A stretch of DNA of 64,000 nt from Halobacillus litoralis (GTDB lineage Bacteria; Bacillota; Bacilli; Bacillales; Halobacillaceae): positions 434,001 through 498,000 of the forward strand of contig NZ_JAIVKN010000002.1 in NCBI RefSeq assembly GCF_020524025.1, in the 5' to 3' direction. Shown one piece after another: positions 17,664 through 27,689 of the stretch. Under the pieces are notes generated by a model. That model was not told where the DNA came from. It searched no databases and worked only from the letters and a program-made list of their open reading frames with translations. Numbering within the stretch: position 1 is the stretch's first letter; every line of letters begins with the position of its first letter. The position numbers and the translations under genes were made by a program.

Positions 17664-18467
17664 TTACAGATAATCTACAAATTTATTTTTGAAATTCTCG
17701 TGGAGGATAGCCCCTATTACGAGTACAAGAAATGTGAATAACCAAAAATACAAGGTATAGGTCCAGTCTTCAAAAAACCAGGACCTTCCAAGAAATGTAT
17801 CCCGAAACCCAATAATGATATAGGCTAGTGGGTTTAACTTTATAATAGTCTGCACTTTTTCAGGGAATGTGTTTATAGTCCAAAAAATTGGAGTCAGAAA
17901 GAACATCATCCTCATGACAGACTGAACCATCAATTGGTAGTCACGGATAATTGCTGACACAGTCGAGGAAAACAATGTAATTCCGTAAATTAATACTAAT
18001 AAACTGAAAATATAATAGGGAAGCTGGATTAAATACCAGCCCCCGCTAATCCCATACACGACTAAGACTATAGTCAGTAGAACCATCATAAACAAGAAAT
18101 TCACTAAATTACCCAGGATTGTTATCGATGGTAGAATGCTTACCGGAAATTTCATTTTAGAAACTAAATTCACTTTGGTATACACACTGTTTGACCCTTG
18201 AGTAATACTTGGACTTATAAAAAACCAGGGAATCATCCCAATTAATAGATAAACGATAAATGGAATATCTCCTGTAGTACTACCTTGCCTTAACCCAAGA
18301 CCAAAAATAAACCAATAAACGCTTATTTGGATCAAAGGGTTGATGAATTGCCAAAGGATCCCCAGATAATGCATCTGATACTGCCCTTTAATATCGTACA
18401 TTGCTAAACGAAAGATTAAAGGGAAGTTAACAATTTGTTCCTTGAAAATCCTTAAAACAGGTGTCAT
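17664..18467 (-). CDS. tagG: TagG-type ABC transporter permease
   Basis: A 267-residue ABC-2 permease with six transmembrane segments. It has the family-typical YDIKGQYQMHYLGILWQFINPLIQ near residue 24 and an FLTPIFW motif in the C-terminal half. It forms the channel half of the TagGH exporter for undecaprenyl-linked wall polymer. The ATG overlaps the dehydrogenase stop by 4 bases (ATGA), and tagH follows 20 bases later. Confidence 0.93.
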   Translation of the reverse strand: MTPVLRIFKEQIVNFPLIFRLAMYDIKGQYQMHYLGILWQFINPLIQISVYWFIFGLGLRQGSTTGDIPFIVYLLIGMIPWFFISPSITQGSNSVYTKVNLVSKMKFPVSILPSITILGNLVNFLFMMVLLTIVLVVYGISGGWYLIQLPYYIFSLLVLIYGITLFSSTVSAIIRDYQLMVQSVMRMMFFLTPIFWTINTFPEKVQTIIKLNPLAYIIIGFRDTFLGRSWFFEDWTYTLYFWLFTFLVLVIGAILHENFKNKFVDYL

Positions 18468-19741
18468 GCCATAACCGGTACTTTCTTAGTGAATTTATGA
18501 AGGTTTCCAAAGCTCATATAGTTTACAGATTCATGAGCATTCGTAACAACATTCTTCGTATCAAACACCTGTAAATGATTCATAATTTCCAGCTGGGACC
18601 AATCAAGCTCTTTAAATTCATTATGATCTGTCAAAATAAGAATGAGATCTGAACCATTCACTGCTTGAGCCATGTCTTTTTCTACGAAGCTCTTTTCCAC
18701 ATGTGGATCAAATGCACGAACTTCAAAGTTACTTTGTTCATTCAACATTTCATAGATTTCCATCGCTGGGCTTTCTCTTATATCATCTACATTCCCTTTA
18801 TACGATAATCCAAAAATTGTTACCGTTCTACCATCTACATTCTTCATTAGTTTATGGACATTTCCTACAACAAACTCAGGCATCGAGACATTCACTTCAC
18901 GAGCTTGGTTTATCAGCTTCGCTTGTTCAGGAGCACTTGAAACCACGAAGTATGGGTCTACAGCTAAGCAATGGCCGCCTACTCCTGGTCCAGGAGTATG
19001 TAGGTTTACACGTGGGTGTTTATTTGCCATCTCGATAACGTCAAGAGCATTAATTTCCAATTCATCACAAACTTGGGTCAATTCGTTAGCGAGGGCAATG
19101 TTAACATCACGATACGTATTTTCCATTAGCTTGGACATTTCAGCCGTTTTGGCCTGGGTTTTAATAATTTCTCCCTGCACGAACGTTTCATATACTTTAG
19201 CTCCTGCTTCTGTACACTGCTCTGTCATACCGCCTACAATTCTATTGTTATAGATAAGTTCATGCATGATCTGGCCCGGCAGTACACGCTCTGGACAATG
19301 TACTAGGAAAATATCCTCCCCAATAGTAAACCCAGCCTGTTCAATCAAAGGCTTCACGTGATCATCCATCGTTCTCGGACCTATAGTCGACTCTACGATT
19401 AGCACATTGCCTTTATTAAGGTAAGGAATTGTATTTTCAATAGCAGCCTTTACATAAGTTAAATCACATGACTTGTATTTATCATTATTGTTAGGAGTAG
19501 GTACCGCGATAATGAAGGCATCTGATTCTTCAGGCGTTAAGGATGCTCTAAAATTCCCTGTTTCTACTACTTCAGTCAAGGCTTCCTGCAAGCCAGGCTC
19601 TTCAATATGAATTTTACCTGCATTTAATGAATCAATAACAGAAGTGTTCACGTCTACCCCTACAACTTCTACTCCATACTTTGCAAACATAACCGATGTT
19701 GGTAAACCAATATACCCTAATCCTACAGTTGTTATTTTCAT
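18464..19741 (-). CDS. wecC: UDP-N-acetyl-D-mannosamine dehydrogenase (first of two paralogues)
   Basis: A 425-residue nucleotide-sugar dehydrogenase. It has VGLGYIGLPTSVMFAKYGV (GxGxxG), IAVPTPNN, STIGPRT, HCPERVLPG, and the catalytic cysteine in GPGVGGHCLAVDPYF. The last pattern is diagnostic of the UDP-ManNAc/UDP-GlcNAc dehydrogenase branch, not Ugd. It oxidises UDP-ManNAc from MnaA to UDP-ManNAcA. The ATG follows GGAGGTCATTATTT. It is coupled by ATGA to tagG. A second paralogue of identical length is at 42854-44131. Confidence 0.9.
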   Translation of the reverse strand: MKITTVGLGYIGLPTSVMFAKYGVEVVGVDVNTSVIDSLNAGKIHIEEPGLQEALTEVVETGNFRASLTPEESDAFIIAVPTPNNNDKYKSCDLTYVKAAIENTIPYLNKGNVLIVESTIGPRTMDDHVKPLIEQAGFTIGEDIFLVHCPERVLPGQIMHELIYNNRIVGGMTEQCTEAGAKVYETFVQGEIIKTQAKTAEMSKLMENTYRDVNIALANELTQVCDELEINALDVIEMANKHPRVNLHTPGPGVGGHCLAVDPYFVVSSAPEQAKLINQAREVNVSMPEFVVGNVHKLMKNVDGRTVTIFGLSYKGNVDDIRESPAMEIYEMLNEQSNFEVRAFDPHVEKSFVEKDMAQAVNGSDLILILTDHNEFKELDWSQLEIMNHLQVFDTKNVVTNAHESVNYMSFGNLHKFTKKVPVMA

Positions 19742-19820
19742 AAATAATGACCTCCATATAATACTCTTCTATATATTAATTTTTTAAGTTAAAAGAGTTT
19801 ATCAATACTCTATCCTTCTA

Positions 19821-22121
19821 TTAAAGAGTGATAGGAGTTTTGTAATCTGATGTATAAGAATGTGATGCTGCATTTCGTAAAAGCTCCGCTTCGTCAACGT
19901 GCCATGTATGACTAGATGTATTGGCTCTTCTAAACAAGCAGAAGTTAAACTTATCATTCGAGTAAGTGAGATACCCTTCTTCTTTAGCTCTCTTTAATAA
20001 ATCAGAATCCTCTCCCCGGCTTCTATCCGCAAAACCACCTAAATGATCAATTAATCTTCGAGTGAAAACTAAGGTAGCTCCAGACACAAAGTCAGAGTAG
20101 CTTTCTTCTCCGCCTCCCATTGTTTTCACAATAAGCATCTTTTGACTTTCAAGATATACATAGTGTGCACTCTTACCTACAACATCAGCATTGGAGTATT
20201 CCATAGAGTGAAGCATATCCAGCAAATAATTAGGGGCATAATAATCATCATCATCAAATTTTGCGATGACTTCTCCCGAAGAATGGTCAATAGCTTCATT
20301 CAGGCAATTACCTAGTGACACTGATTCGTCCACCTGTAAAACCTTCACATCCTGCTGTAAGTCTTTAAAATGTTTTTTCCATTTTTGAATGTTCATATCA
20401 TCTTTATTTAATACAATGACGACTTCAAAATTCTTATAGGTTTGGCTCTGTATGTTCACATACAAGTTATCCAAAAACTCTTCCCGCTGCGTGGCAGATA
20501 TAATTGAAACCTTAGGCTCAGATAATAAGTTCTTTTCTATTCCAACAGCATCACATATTTCTTGAAGCCTGTTTTTATATGTGTGATTCTCTTGAACAAA
20601 ACGGAATCCTTCTTTTTCAATCTTCTCTCTTAGAATATCATTTTGGGTATACATTCTAAGAAGACGTTCTGTACTTTGTTGTGAATCTGATACAGGAACT
20701 AAGCTCCCAAACATCTCTTCAACACCTAAGGATGGCCCTGACATAACCATCGTTCTGGATGAAAGTAGCTCAAAAACTCGTCTTGCGAACATATATTTGC
20801 TGTCTTGGACAGAGTTTACATTTAAAAAGATATCAAAATTCTTATAAGCTTCTACCATCTGATTGTAATTCAGATTTCCTACGATGCTCTTTCTGTATTC
20901 TTCCGGCCATTGATTATTTGGAACGTCTTTAGGATCCATACCATGATAACGATCAAATATATGAGTCCCATATTTCAGGGATGGCTTAATAATGTTGTTA
21001 ATATCTTTTTTTCTAAGTTCATGTTTGTTGTTATAGTATGATCCAGCAAAAGCAATTTTCCCAAGCTCGTTCTTATTCTTGTAAATCGGATTATGAATCT
21101 GCGGTTGAGCTGCAAACGCAAGCACATGTACATTATCATTGTTGGTATAAGCTTTATAATTTTCGATATTATTCTCATCTGCTGTAAAGATATGATCGAA
21201 ATAAGAAGAGGCTTGTTTAAAGAAATCAAAGTTCTCTACACCTTCTTTATCCCAGAATAGTGTCAAGATCCCTTGATCCTTACAGAAGTCGGTAAGTTCC
21301 TTTAAAGCCGTTCTATGTTTGTTCACATGAATATTGGCAATTTCATATGTCCATTCGCCTTGATTACCTCTCCAACATGATTCAACTAATAGAAAATCGG
21401 GTTTGAAGTTTAACAATTCCTCTTTCCAATTCTCTTTGGAGATGGCTTTAAGATCACAATCATATCTGAAACACTCATGGCTAAATTCGTCTAAAATAGA
21501 AGCTACTTTTAAATCTTTTGATTTCACCTGTCTATTATACTTCAACTCTTCTACTGCTAGTTTGAAATCTCTTAGAGTTCCTTTTTTAGGCTTATGATCT
21601 GAAGAGTTGTCTACTGTATGACTCGTTAATTTATTATCCTGTTCGATCTTCATTTCATCGATCTGGAACGTACCAACACCTTCTAATCTTATAGCTACAC
21701 GGTAAGAATGCGCTTCTTTAGGCACATCTACACGTATTGGCTTTTCAAGATAAGCAAACTCCAGTGTCTTTATCTTGCTTTCATCATTATAGAAGGACAA
21801 GAAAGTCGTAGGCTGAACTTTTTGTGAGAATTTAAAGCGGGTAGACAAAATCAGTTGGTTACCTACTATGTTCTTCTCTTCAGGTGGTTTATTGAAGTTT
21901 ATGTTCTCTTCAAATAGAGAAAGGTATAACTTTTGGTGATTAAGCTTCATCTCTTGTTTAGAAAACCTAAAATCAATCGTTGTTGAAGCGTTGAAAAAGA
22001 AATCTGAAAAACCATGGACCTCAACTTTGGGCATGTTATTTAAGTTGTCAGCATATAATCTCTGCTTTCTAATATCTTCAAGTTGATCATTTAAGTAGTT
22101 TTGCAAGTTAGCCATTACCAT
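19821..22121 (-). CDS. Three-part glycosyltransferase (N-terminal sandwich, CgeB-like GT-B, GT2)
   Basis: A 766-residue protein. Residues about 1-190 are beta-rich without a recognised family. Residues about 200-530 resemble CgeB/DUF3880-type glycosyltransferases (LLVESCWRGNQGEWTYEI, IAFAGSYYNNKHELRK, FARRVFELLSSRTMV). Residues about 540-760 form a GT2 domain (VSIISATQREEFLDNL, a VIAKFDDDDYYAPNYL metal-binding DDD site, and SGATLVFTRRLIDHLGGF). It could add two sugars in sequence, or the first unit could be structural. The ATG at 22121 overlaps the stop of the coiled-coil gene upstream; an ATG at 22115 forms TAATG but is too far from AAAGGAG. Confidence 0.82.
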   Translation of the reverse strand: MVMANLQNYLNDQLEDIRKQRLYADNLNNMPKVEVHGFSDFFFNASTTIDFRFSKQEMKLNHQKLYLSLFEENINFNKPPEEKNIVGNQLILSTRFKFSQKVQPTTFLSFYNDESKIKTLEFAYLEKPIRVDVPKEAHSYRVAIRLEGVGTFQIDEMKIEQDNKLTSHTVDNSSDHKPKKGTLRDFKLAVEELKYNRQVKSKDLKVASILDEFSHECFRYDCDLKAISKENWKEELLNFKPDFLLVESCWRGNQGEWTYEIANIHVNKHRTALKELTDFCKDQGILTLFWDKEGVENFDFFKQASSYFDHIFTADENNIENYKAYTNNDNVHVLAFAAQPQIHNPIYKNKNELGKIAFAGSYYNNKHELRKKDINNIIKPSLKYGTHIFDRYHGMDPKDVPNNQWPEEYRKSIVGNLNYNQMVEAYKNFDIFLNVNSVQDSKYMFARRVFELLSSRTMVMSGPSLGVEEMFGSLVPVSDSQQSTERLLRMYTQNDILREKIEKEGFRFVQENHTYKNRLQEICDAVGIEKNLLSEPKVSIISATQREEFLDNLYVNIQSQTYKNFEVVIVLNKDDMNIQKWKKHFKDLQQDVKVLQVDESVSLGNCLNEAIDHSSGEVIAKFDDDDYYAPNYLLDMLHSMEYSNADVVGKSAHYVYLESQKMLIVKTMGGGEESYSDFVSGATLVFTRRLIDHLGGFADRSRGEDSDLLKRAKEEGYLTYSNDKFNFCLFRRANTSSHTWHVDEAELLRNAASHSYTSDYKTPITL

Positions 22122-22342
22122 ACTTTTTTACTTCTCCTTTTCCAGTTCCAAACAATAAACCGCCCAAGCTTAGAACTCTTCATGTTCTCATATCTTTTTT
22201 CAATATATTGTCTCTCGGTCTCGATGCTTTTACATAAATGTACTAACTCTTCTTTTTCGTCTAGAGTACGATTCAATTGTTCACGCAATATCGTGTTTTC
22301 CTTCACGTAGTCCTTAATAGTTTGTAGTTCATTTGATTTCAA
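22115..22342 (-). CDS. Small coiled-coil protein between glycosyltransferase genes
   Basis: A 75-residue protein starting MKSNELQTIKDYVKENTILR, with heptad-like leucines and charged residues through residue 55. Its tail KLGRFIVWNWKRRSKKVW resembles the basic, tryptophan-rich amphipathic end found after coiled coils in large glycan synthases. It overlaps the upstream GT4 by 14 bases and the downstream three-part transferase, so it is tightly coupled. It may dock the transferases together or at the membrane. No domain family is recognised. Confidence 0.75.
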   Translation of the reverse strand: MKSNELQTIKDYVKENTILREQLNRTLDEKEELVHLCKSIETERQYIEKRYENMKSSKLGRFIVWNWKRRSKKVW

Positions 22343-23648
22343 CCATCTTCACTCCTTTTTGATAGGTTTGTTGATATGCATCTAAAAGGGAGATTTTCTC
22401 TTCCTCCCAATTGTAATTTAATTTTGAAGTATGACAGTTTGCAGCCATTTGCTGATGAAGCTCAGGGTTATTTAATAAATGATTTACACCCTCAGCAATT
22501 GACTTATGGTCATGAGAATCAACACATATGCCGATTTCTTCATTCTCTACAACTTTCTGAATTTCTGGAAAGCTGCAAGCTACAACCGGAACACCGCTCA
22601 TCATGTACTCAAATAATTTATTTGAGGAGGCTGAGTAATGGTTGAAACAGACATTGTTCAATACCTGGAAACCAATATAACCATTACTGGTATATCTCGG
22701 CAGTTCATTTAAAGGTACTTTAGGGATGAATTTCACCTTTTCCTCAAGCCCCATTTCCTTCACCTGTTTCTCCAGTTGGGGTTTTATCTTTCCATCACCA
22801 ACAAAGACTAGTGTTCCTTCATTGAATAAAGGAGCTGCCTGTACAAGATTCTCCAATCCTCTTCCGGTTTGGATGCCTCCTTGGTAAAGCAGTATCTTTT
22901 CATCTTTAGGGAGGCCTAATATCTCATGCAATGGAGCTTTTTCCAAATGTTGTTTACCTTTCTGTTTAAATGGGTAATTATGAACCACAGACGGGTAAAA
23001 ACCATAGAGATCATCGTTATATTGAGCACGAGTATGGTTTTCCACTATCATGGAATCGATTCTAGTAATTAAGAACTTCTCTAGTTTTCCATGATAGGCA
23101 CTTTCATAACCAGTTCGACTTGTTTGTACTTCGTGTGAATCATAAATTAGTTTTTTCTTATTTAAACGTAGCTTAGAGCAAATGTATCCTTGCGGCAAAG
23201 TATTAAGGTCATTCGAATGGTATATAGAATACTTTTTCTGGTAGCCTCTTAAGATCATTCGCAAAATAATGCTTCCTCTTATCCAGGCCACTCTTACTTT
23301 CGTTTTTAATAGAGTAAAAGCTAGTATTGATAAAGCACCTACAATAACTGGACTCGCGTACATACATAAGAGCCATAGAACAAATGCCAAGGCCCCGATA
23401 ACTTTATTTTTCATAAAGAAACGGTAAGCTTTCTGCATCAGTTGCAGCATGACAGGATATCTACGCACACGAAAAACCCTGAAGTTTTCGTTTCTCTCCT
23501 CATACATAGGAAGCTCCGTATCTTTAGGGTCGTGAATACATATAAGATCAACTTTGTAATCTTTTTCAGATAAAGCTGTACATTCCCGTAATACCCTGGC
23601 GTCATTTGTGAAATGATTCCAGACAAACATACAAACATTTTTATTCAT
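22329..23648 (-). CDS. Glycosyltransferase family 4 enzyme
   Basis: A 439-residue GT-B enzyme. The N-terminal domain has MFVWNHFTNDARVLREC and a hydrophobic insertion near residues 70-120 that may sit on the membrane. The C-terminal domain has LLYQGGIQTGRGLENL, LVFVGDG, FIPKVPL and FEYMMSGVPVVACSFPEIQ, where the donor-binding Glu resides. Its start forms TAATG with the stop of the upstream GT4. It probably extends the lipid-linked repeat exported by TagGH. The donor is unknown. Confidence 0.88.
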   Translation of the reverse strand: MNKNVCMFVWNHFTNDARVLRECTALSEKDYKVDLICIHDPKDTELPMYEERNENFRVFRVRRYPVMLQLMQKAYRFFMKNKVIGALAFVLWLLCMYASPVIVGALSILAFTLLKTKVRVAWIRGSIILRMILRGYQKKYSIYHSNDLNTLPQGYICSKLRLNKKKLIYDSHEVQTSRTGYESAYHGKLEKFLITRIDSMIVENHTRAQYNDDLYGFYPSVVHNYPFKQKGKQHLEKAPLHEILGLPKDEKILLYQGGIQTGRGLENLVQAAPLFNEGTLVFVGDGKIKPQLEKQVKEMGLEEKVKFIPKVPLNELPRYTSNGYIGFQVLNNVCFNHYSASSNKLFEYMMSGVPVVACSFPEIQKVVENEEIGICVDSHDHKSIAEGVNHLLNNPELHQQMAANCHTSKLNYNWEEEKISLLDAYQQTYQKGVKMVEIK

Positions 23649-24883
23649 TATAGTTCAACCTTACGTAGTTTATTTGTAATCCTCTTCTCCTGCTTTTCCA
23701 TGATCCCAATTAAGGAATGGATGTTTTCTTCCCACATGAAGTTCCTTCTCACGTATTGCTGGGCATTTTTACTTAAACGTTTTTGTAACAAGGGATCTTC
23801 TAAAAGTCGGTCAATATAACTTACTAAGTCATCTGCGTGCTTTGTATCAGAAACGAAACCCGCTTCATTTTCCTTAATTACATTCTTAGCCAGTCCATCT
23901 ACGGAACCTATAATAGGAACACCACAAGTCATATAATCAATGATTTTTCCAGGCAGGACTGTCTTGAATACATCTTTATCTACTAGAGTAACAATTCCAA
24001 CTTGATGTTCAGAAATTAACTCAAAGCACTCTGCTCGGGTTGCAGGGTGTACAAAGGTGACATTGTTCAGCTTTCTTGCTTTAATTTCTTCTTTCAGATG
24101 CTGGCTATGATACCCATATCCCATAATGGTCAACTCAACATTACGGTTCTTAAGCTTTTCAGCTAATAGAAGAAGAATTTCATTATCCTGAGCCAACCCT
24201 AGATTTCCAGCGTATATGGCTTTAAACGTTTTTGAGTTATACGTAGGCTTAGATATTTCATGAAACCTTGCACCATTCGGAACATAAGTAATTTTGTCCT
24301 CTGTTCCTTCCTGTTCATTTTTGATATGCTCAATAAACCCCTGACTGTTGACGACAATCTCATCCGCTCTTCTATATAACATTTTTTCAATCTTCCGGAA
24401 AAACCCTATAATTAAGGGGTAGTTAAACACACCTACACCTTTTAACGAATCCGGCCATAAATCTCTTATCTCAAGTATTAACTTCGCTTTAAACCTAAAC
24501 TTAGCTATTAGTCCAACAACAGCGACAAAAATAGGCGGAGACGTAGTGTACACATACTCGTACTTCTCTCTTCTCCCTAAGACAATCCCAATCATTTTTA
24601 TAGCCATCTCTAAGTAATATACTAAACGATTCATGAAACTACGTGAGTACTTACGATTTTGTATTTTCACTCTCGTTACGTCGGTCGTTTCATTTAATTG
24701 TTGATCATCCCAAAAAGAGGGATCATCATAAAAATTGCGATTTGGATATGTAGGATCGGTGGTCAATACATCAATCTCGTAGCCTTCTTTTTTGAGCATG
24801 AGATAGATGTTTTTCATTCTGTTCCCAGCGCTCCCAATCTCAGGATAAAAATTTTGTGATATAAGCAATATTTTTTTAGTCAT
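23648..24883 (-). CDS. Glycosyltransferase family 4 enzyme (WbuB-like), first gene of the operon
   Basis: A 411-residue GT4 enzyme. It has KKILLISQNFYPEIGSAGNR at the N-terminus, EIRDLWPDSLKGVG (typical of WbuB-like enzymes), IYAGNLGLAQDNEIL, and a C-terminal KIIDYMTCGVPIIG motif. The start at ATG 24883 follows GAAAGAGGG; the in-frame ATG at 24898 precedes this ribosome binding site and is less likely. WbuB-like enzymes often transfer fucosamine or related amino sugars, but the donor here is not readable. A promoter and a leader hairpin lie upstream. Confidence 0.88.
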   Translation of the reverse strand: MTKKILLISQNFYPEIGSAGNRMKNIYLMLKKEGYEIDVLTTDPTYPNRNFYDDPSFWDDQQLNETTDVTRVKIQNRKYSRSFMNRLVYYLEMAIKMIGIVLGRREKYEYVYTTSPPIFVAVVGLIAKFRFKAKLILEIRDLWPDSLKGVGVFNYPLIIGFFRKIEKMLYRRADEIVVNSQGFIEHIKNEQEGTEDKITYVPNGARFHEISKPTYNSKTFKAIYAGNLGLAQDNEILLLLAEKLKNRNVELTIMGYGYHSQHLKEEIKARKLNNVTFVHPATRAECFELISEHQVGIVTLVDKDVFKTVLPGKIIDYMTCGVPIIGSVDGLAKNVIKENEAGFVSDTKHADDLVSYIDRLLEDPLLQKRLSKNAQQYVRRNFMWEENIHSLIGIMEKQEKRITNKLRKVEL

Positions 24884-24986
24884 AATCCCTCTTTCCATAA
24901 ATATACAATGATATAGTTATAGATTATGTATATTTACTGACTAAAGATCTATAAATCCTAAAGCATCCTCCAAATTACCCAGGCCA

Positions 24987-25015
24987 TAAAAAAACCCAAC
25001 TATTGAAAAGTAGGG
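24987..25015 (-). terminator. Leader hairpin with T tract upstream of the glycosyltransferase operon
   Basis: On the minus strand CCCTACT TTTCAAT AGTTGGG (one T-T mismatch) is followed by seven T. It lies between the candidate promoter (25089-25117) and the first gene start (24883), so it may act as an attenuator. It could also simply end the RDD-gene transcript from 25402. Confidence 0.5.
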
Positions 25016-25088
25016 AATAAAGCGGCTCATGATTTTTTCATAGGTAATTCTATGAATCTAGGTGTTAATTTCGATTTCAATACTGGCT

Positions 25089-25117
25089 ATTATAACAGTA
25101 TTTAGTCCTAAATTGAA
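25089..25117 (-). promoter_or_regulatory. Candidate promoter of the glycosyltransferase-dehydrogenase-TagGH operon
   Basis: On the minus strand TTCAAT (25117-25112) and TATAAT (25094-25089) are 17 bases apart. Transcription would begin near 25082, giving a leader of about 200 bases. The rest of 24884-25401 is AT-rich and shows no gene. Confidence 0.5.
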
Positions 25118-25401
25118 GTATTTATGATGTTTTTTTACAATTTTTGTTGTATTTTGACGAAAGTTTAAGAAGTTATAATTCTTCTTTGATGCTTTCTTTA
25201 TGATGATGGATAGTCCGCGTGAGAAGCATCATAAAAATTAACGTGAATGCTTAAATGAGTTCCAGCATATATTTAGGAATTTTAAAACTGTGTAATAATA
25301 AAAGCGCAAGCACCATATTCGGCCCTTACGCGTTCATTTACAGTGTAAAATGGCACTATCTTCGCCAATATTCTCTTCTCAGTCGTGAGTCTTTTATGAT
25401 T

Positions 25402-25827
25402 CTAAGAGTATTGAGGAGGTTCAAGGTGAGTGACATAGGTCCCGGCAATTAAATCATGGATCGAGCGTTTGTCTTTCCGCATGCCGACCATAAACGCACT
25501 GACGATCAGTCCGATACCAAAAGTGAGGCCATACACAACTGCAGCTCCCACTTCCCGTGCCGCCATTCTTCCAAAACCCACGTCTGATCCGTCCTTTTGT
25601 ACAATCCGCACGCCTGCTGCTCTTTTTCCTAACGTGTACCCAAACCAAAAGGCAGGCAGGAGTATAGCATAAATAATGCGGAGCAGATTGACTGGATTGT
25701 CCACCCCCGTCCTCATATCACCATAAATCAAATAAGTAAGAGGTAGGATAACAATAGATACCGCAATCCCGTCTACAATCCCTGCGAACAATCTGACCCA
25801 GAACCCTGCTGGCTGCTTCCCTTCCAT
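25402..25827 (-). CDS. RDD family membrane protein
   Basis: A 141-residue membrane protein starting MEGKQPAGFWVRLFAGIVDG. The Arg and following IVDG form the RDD signature. A TLGKRAAGVRIVQKDG segment is typical of the family, and three to four transmembrane segments are predicted. The ATG at 25827 follows AAAGGAGATTTGTAT; the longer in-frame frame from 25899 has no ribosome binding site. Function is unknown; RDD proteins are implicated in ion/proton exchange in some halophiles. It is a single-gene unit. Confidence 0.88.
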   Translation of the reverse strand: MEGKQPAGFWVRLFAGIVDGIAVSIVILPLTYLIYGDMRTGVDNPVNLLRIIYAILLPAFWFGYTLGKRAAGVRIVQKDGSDVGFGRMAAREVGAAVVYGLTFGIGLIVSAFMVGMRKDKRSIHDLIAGTYVTHLEPPQYS

Positions 25828-26020
25828 ATACAAATCTCCTTTCATTCTACAATTTCTATACCACAAAATGGTAAGGATACACTTAGCGATCCTCCACACA
25901 GTATATGTGCCAGATTTTCAAAGTGAATTTACAACATCACTTTTATAGCGAAAGGCCATAACCCTTCACTATCTACATACATACATTTATAGATAGGTCC
26001 GTTGTGCTGGGTTATGAATG

Positions 26021-26145
26021 GGGTGGATAGGAAATGATGAGACTCCCGCGGGAGAAGGAGCTAGGCGAGGCCCCACAGGGAGTGCTAACGACCGAGGAGA
26101 CTTGCCAGTTCCCCCGCAGGAAAGCGAGTTATTTCCTATCCACCC
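26021..26145 (+). repeat. Dispersed palindromic repeat element, copy 1
   Basis: A 125-base element with perfect 15-bp terminal arms (GGGTGGATAGGAAAT at 26021-26035 and its complement at 26131-26145). The core includes GACTCCCGCGGGAG, GAGGCCCCACAGG, GAGGAGACTTG and CCGCAGGAAAGCGAGT. The same core recurs at 34741, 35087, 48570 and 61297 with different arms. It fills the gap between the RDD gene and gndA. Confidence 0.85.
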
Positions 26146-26193
26146 GCCCCCGATTATAGTAACGGAGCTACTAAGCGTTAGAGACTATATAAT

Positions 26194-26232
26194 AAAAAAG
26201 GTCAGCAACCATTTAAAGGTGCTGACCTTTTT
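26194..26232 (-). terminator. Terminator of gndA
   Basis: AAAAAGGTCAGCA and TGCTGACCTTTTT form a 13-bp stem around a 13-base loop, nine bases beyond the gndA stop, with T tracts on both strands. Confidence 0.9.
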
Positions 26233-26241
26233 CAATGTCTA

Positions 26242-27654
<1,413 letters not shown>

Positions 27655-27689
27655 GTTTTAATCAGTCCCTTTCTGTTCTATGTGTTTAT

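Noticed and set aside
24990-25060. Resemblance to a cyclic-di-GMP-I riboswitch on the plus strand (TTGAAAAGTAGGGAATAAAGC)
   Set aside because: The GAAA-like loop and GGGA..AAAGC are only partial matches, the receptor and second stem are missing, and no plus-strand gene follows.
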